From the NCBI RefSeq assembly GCF_000143535.2, contig NC_037312.1:1426001-1490000 (forward strand): DNA of 64,000 nt. The letters run 5' to 3'. This document shows, piece after piece, positions 59,555-64,000 of this stretch (positions within the stretch are counted from its first letter, which is position 1; every line of letters starts with the position of its first letter). This stretch comes from Botrytis cinerea B05.10. Lineage: Eukaryota; Ascomycota; Leotiomycetes; Helotiales; Sclerotiniaceae. Both the position numbers and the translations under genes were made by a program. The notes below the pieces were generated by a model. It searched no databases. It was not told the DNA's origin and saw only the letters and a list, made by a program, of their open reading frames with translations.

Positions 59555-61057
59555 ATGGCCGATAGAAAACATGTTAGAAAATCGAGGAGTCAGGGGTACT
59601 TTCATCGAAAAAGACCAGATGAGATATATATCCAAAATGCCCAGAGCCATATGTTTTCATACGCCAACATGGAAGGAGCCATGCCAACACCCGAGTTGCT
59701 TTTTGACGTTGATGAAAAGGAAAACGCCACATTTCCCCGAACTCCAGATAACGAGGCATCATCACCCCGAAACTTTTTTCTCGAAAAACCACCCGTGAAT
59801 TGGAAATCAGAGGAGACGCCTATCTCTCCTGGTGTGACTGTTTTATTGAGTCCGGCGTATGGGGACGAGAATGGTGATTTAGATGTTATGGAGTTTTTCC
59901 AGGCGTATGTTGTCACCTGTCCTCGTAGAGCGTGATTTTTAGGATTCTTGATACTTATATTTTTGATTTGCAGAGCGACCTATCCAGGACCACGAGCGGT
60001 GCGAATTACTTCAGAAAAGCCACGAGATATGTCCATATCTCGAAATGCAAACAAGAAGAAAAGCTCATCAAAGATTGGGCTTCCTTCGCCAAAAACTCCC
60101 AAAGCTTGGCCTTCGATCGCTGTGCCTGATATTAGTACCCTTCCTTCGCCGGAAGTGGTTGAAAGAAATATACTAGGAGCTCGTCTGAAACTTTCTGGAC
60201 GGGAGACTTCAACTGAGAAGTCTGTAGATTTTCCACAAACTCAACGTCGTATGATTAATAATCCGCTTGAGGCATATCTTGTGGCACCAAGGCATATGTC
60301 AGGCCGGAAACAGACGGGCTCACCATCTCCGGAGATAAGAAATACTCGTAGCCAGAATAATCTGCTAGAACCAACATTAGCAGCCAGCGGATCCATATCA
60401 AGGACGTCTAGTCCAGTTTTTGAGTTTGACGATTCGGAAATCACAGATATTGAAAGTGGTGATGAGTTCGAAGAGACAAGTAACGAGAGACTAAGCAGAT
60501 GTGAAACATTGTCAAGTCAAGATCTTCATAGTCCAATGTTCGACAAGCCTCCAAAGCCATTGGAAAAAGATTGGAAGTTCCGTCTTCAACAAGATCATGC
60601 CATGGGTACTCTTGGTGCTTTAGAGTCACCTTCGATGTTCTCGTCTGCTAGCCAAGCTTCTCAAAGAGTACCCAAGTCGACACATAGAAGGCTCGGCGAG
60701 ATTGAATTGCCGAATTACAATACTGAATTTTCGAATATTTACACAAAGGATACGCACACAACTCGTGCTCGTCAAACCAGTGCAGAATCAGCACGCTCTC
60801 AAACCTCACCTACCATACCGCCACCTCGAAGGAATAGTCCGCCTATCATGGCACCAATTCATCGAGACCAGAGCGAAGAAAAGGGAGCATCATTTGAACC
60901 AGAATCCCGCACGCCGAGAACTGTAGTATCGAATTGGCTTACGAGTATGTCTTCTAACGCTGGACGTAAGGAACAATCGCGAGAGCATGATGTTTTTTGG
61001 AAGAAAAGTCGAAGTTGGGGTAGGAAGACAAAGCCTAAATTGGAAGGTTGGATTTGA
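59555..61057 (+). CDS. Disordered Ser/Pro-rich protein of unknown function
   Basis: Two exons (59555-59904, 59974-61057) encode 477 residues. The intron begins gtatgt and ends gcag, joining FQA with ATYPGPRAV. The protein is basic at the N-terminus (RKHVRKSRSQGYFHRKR), rich in Ser, Pro, Arg and Thr, with TP/SP dipeptides suggestive of phosphorylation (PTPE, RTPD, SPKTPK). The central FEFDDSEITDIESGDEFEE stretch is acidic. The C-terminus is basic and Trp-containing (DVFWKKSRSWGRKT). I recognise no domain and see no signal peptide or membrane span. The conserved-looking frame across the splice supports it as a real gene. Confidence 0.75.
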
Positions 61058-62659
61058 TAACATAGGCGGGGAACATACTGTTGTTGGGTAGTTTTGGTGG
61101 GGCGGATTCTAGCATTAACGTGTCGATGGACGGGGATAATCAAATTTGTTAATGAAAATCTAGGCAACTGGAAATTTTGATGGGGAGCGTTGTGGAGAAA
61201 GATTGCATGTCAAAATATAAAGCTTTTGAGAGGGAACTTTGGCTCCCTAGGAGTAGAGGAATGGAGAAGAGGCTGGATCATAATCGTTCCTCGTAATTGC
61301 CAAGTGCTTCTTGATGTCAAAATGACTAGGTATGCGCGCGGCTGCTTGCTGTCATTACCAGCTGCATCTCTAGACCTTCTTGACAGCTAATAATGTTACG
61401 TCATGCTCTGTCGCTCTAGCTTCTGTTTGCTGCAAAATTGCACGATGTCCGTTAAGACCTTCACCAATCTTGGATTCACTCGTAAACAGACAAATGACAC
61501 GAGTAAAGAGTCCACTTGATGACCTCTGAAAGATGCAAATAAAGCGGGGCATTGCAAATACTCCCCGGTTCTCTCAGCGGCACAGCACAGCACAGAGCAC
61601 AGAACATCAGCGTGATACCAGCGGCTGTTTGCAGATCGGGAGTAGCCCTTCAACATATCCCGATAACAAGCTTTGAAAGGTAGACAGAATACGGGAAAGC
61701 CAAGAGAACCAAAATGAACAGACAGTAGCAAGCACGCAGAACATATTCTCTCAACGGCAATGTAAACGTCAAATGAAGGGACAACATCTATTTCATGTCA
61801 ACGCATGCCTAGGGAGCCAATCAAATCAAGGCTATATATAACTCTGGAATACACGATGATCAATCAAGCATTCTTTTATCGTTCAGCCTTAAGAAGAAAG
61901 CAATCGAGTACAGGAATTCGGAGGCTGTGTTTAGACTCTAGAAGTGCATCCATCAATCATCAATGATAGTGACAGTCACTACACACCCAGATAGGTGCTG
62001 ATTTCACCCACAATAATCTGACGAAAGGCTGCCGGGTAATGCCAAGAAGGCGCAGGGAAGCAGACTGCACGTAGTTAGTCTGGGACCGATTTTAGTCCTG
62101 GTCTGATCTTGAGAGGGGGAGAGACGAACCCACCTGGAAAAGCTTCCCGTTCTTTAACCAATCCTTCATCGTCTTCAACCAACAGTCCGGATTATCGTGG
62201 TTAAATGCAGCGATCTCTATGTCTGTTCCAGACCTGGAAAAGGGACTTTGACGGAATGAATTACTGTAAATGAAGAACACCAGACCCACATCTATCATCT
62301 GTCCGTTGGGTTGGCGGATAAAGTCAGAGAGATAGGTAGGTGAGGTTGGCTTTTACCTGGCTATGCTTTGCTTTTGTTTTTTCTGTTCTAGTATCTCCGT
62401 GGCGCAGACCTTTTAAGTATTGCTTGCTCTCATGGTGGTATCGGTATCAACTCGACGTCTCATTATTCCATAATGATTGATGTGCCGTTCTCTGTCGATC
62501 TTCTGTTACACTACTGATACGATACGAGATATCGATCCGCAGACAATTTGCAAGATACATTCAAAATTGTAAACAAAAAGCAAAAAAAGAGAGAACGGGC
62601 AGAACGAGGAGAAATTTAGATTCACGACTAACACTTGAAACAATCCACATTCACTCAAG
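61058..62659. other. Spacer with no supported gene
   Basis: Untranslated sequence with a CAGCA-type short repeat near 61581-61605. The part before 62660 is the promoter of the last gene and is AT-rich with purine runs. Short open frames have no features. Confidence 0.4.
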
Positions 62660-64000
62660 ATGACTGCCAGTCCGGCTGAGCGAAAAAGTATATTGAAATC
62701 AAGGGACATTGATCTTTCAGACACCACCACCGCCGTCGCATCTTCTTCGGTATCAACCAGTCCACCGAAATTGACCCATCAAAGACACGGATATCGCAGG
62801 ATGGACTCCCAAGGTTCGGTTCAATTTTCTCCAAATCTCGAAAATGTTCAAGAAACTGCTCCTTACTCTACAATTCCCTTGATAGTCGAGGGCGAATCGT
62901 CTGAATCCGCGAACATGTCTGAAGGATTAGGAATATCTCGAATGCCTACCTCTGGAAGTCGCAAATCGCCCAGTCCGCCCAGTCCCTCGAGCGGATTTTA
63001 TAGCCCGCCAATCGGGCCTGCATCTATGATGACCTCTCCAGCAACTTCGACAAATCGTTTGCTGGCATCTCCAACCTGGACGGAACACAATACATACGGT
63101 GGAGGGGGGGATTTTTTGGACGTGGATCAAGGGCAAAGACGCAACAACGAGTCTCTGGATGAACAAGACATTTCTAGAGGGAGGATTTCAGCCTTCACAG
63201 AAAGTCTGGACCAGGCTTTTGACACTCCGAATATCTCGAGACTGAGCAGTATCCATGAAGACCACGACCACAACGAGAAACACATTGGATGTGGGTGTGC
63301 AGCGAACAATGACATTCATTCGCATGTCAGAAGTTGGACCTCAGTATCTGTTTTATGCCTCTGCATATATTCAACCATATTTTCAGGCATTTGGTTTTTC
63401 ATAGCTGTCCTGCGGCCGCGGTATGGTGAACATATTAAAACCAACGGTTCGTTGACGCCGTCAACTGCTTCAATTTTGTTTGCTGGCTTTGCGAAAACTA
63501 TTGAGTTGTCTTTCGTCACTATATTTGTTAATTTCCTCGGCCAAGTCTTAAGTCGGAGGTCTCTTGTTAGGAATTCTGATGGTATCACTGTTGCAGAGTT
63601 GACAATGCGAACTTGGGTAGGTTTGCTTTTTACTTTATCTGATGTTGTGTCTCTACCTTGAAGCTTTGCTATTTTAATCTTGTGGAATGCTCGTTTGATA
63701 TTAACTGCCACTTTTAGGTCATCCAACCAGGATTCATGATCACAAACCCTAAAATTTTGCGCAGAGCCGCATGGTCAATCTTGGGAGCAATCACATTGAC
63801 GGCAGCCTTTGTAGCTATGTTCTATACCACGGCATCAGATGCCATCGTTAGTCCTAGTCTCCAATTTGGCAAGTGGGAACATGCAGTAATGAAAGGATTG
63901 GTTAAAACAAGCTATGGAAATCCTGTTTACGTCGCACAGAATTGCGAAACTCCAATCTCGAAAGAAATGGATTCGCAATACTCCGCTTCCACCTGTGTGG
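62660..64000 (+). CDS. Membrane protein of unknown function, 5' part
   Basis: Exon 1 is 62660-63616, the intron 63617-63717 (gtaggt..tttag), and exon 2 runs off the window end, leaving 413 visible residues. The first 210 residues are polar, Ser/Pro-rich and probably cytosolic. A HDHNEKHIGCGC segment precedes three hydrophobic spans: VSVLCLCIYSTIFSGIWFFIAVL, SILFAGFAKTIELSFVTIFVNFL and SILGAITLTAAFVAMFYTTAS. The visible end contains Cys residues and could be an extracellular loop. I do not recognise the family. The start ATG follows an A-rich leader and is the first in frame. Confidence 0.75.

Overview
This window is nuclear DNA of a filamentous ascomycete. Genes are split by short introns (roughly 45-105 bases, GT..AG) and intergenic spacers are AT-rich. 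The gene families are typical of Pezizomycotina: 2EXR, RTA1, DUF7580, rhodopsin-like membrane proteins, Zn(II)2Cys6 regulators and a PKS-NRPS. The overall flavour resembles Leotiomycetes (Sclerotinia/Botrytis relatives), but that placement is an impression and not a test result. I rebuilt exon structures by hand from splice sites and reading-frame continuity. No expression data or database search was available.

Layout. Positions 1-24000 hold ordinary chromosomal genes: the 3' end of a membrane protein, an MBOAT lysophospholipid acyltransferase, the Sec1/Munc18 protein Vps45, a five-exon FAD oxidoreductase, a secreted acid-sphingomyelinase-like phosphodiesterase, a seven-exon MFS transporter, a 2EXR protein, a paraoxonase-like protein and a small Cys-rich protein of unknown function. 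Two long spacers (14.8-16.5 kb and 20.7-23.4 kb) show no gene.

From about 24.4 to 43.2 kb lies a secondary-metabolite gene cluster. It has a six-exon, 3941-residue hybrid PKS-NRPS (KS-AT-DH-MT-KR-ACP-C-A-T-R), a divergently transcribed trans-acting enoyl reductase, an EthD-domain protein, an alpha/beta hydrolase and a 14-TM MFS exporter. A rhodopsin-like membrane protein (44.8-46.2 kb) and a Zn(II)2Cys6 regulator (48.7-50.1 kb) follow after an AT-rich island with a foldback repeat. The expected chemistry is a reduced polyketide acyl chain, enoyl-reduced in trans, condensed with one amino acid and released by the reductase domain. The hydrolase and EthD protein are candidates for acting on the released product, and the MFS protein for exporting it.

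Two points stand out. The PKS acyltransferase motif reads GHNSGE, so the catalytic serine position is asparagine, although the rest of the megasynthase is open and motif-complete apart from a degenerate methyltransferase. In addition, the upstream regions of the PKS-NRPS/enoyl reductase pair, the EthD gene, the hydrolase and the MFS gene all carry a CGCCGA-type element, which suggests one shared regulator.

From 50.7 kb on are a divergent pair (a DUF7580 protein and a C2H2-type zinc-finger protein), an RTA1-like membrane protein, a disordered protein of unknown function, and the 5' part of a membrane protein cut off by the window end.
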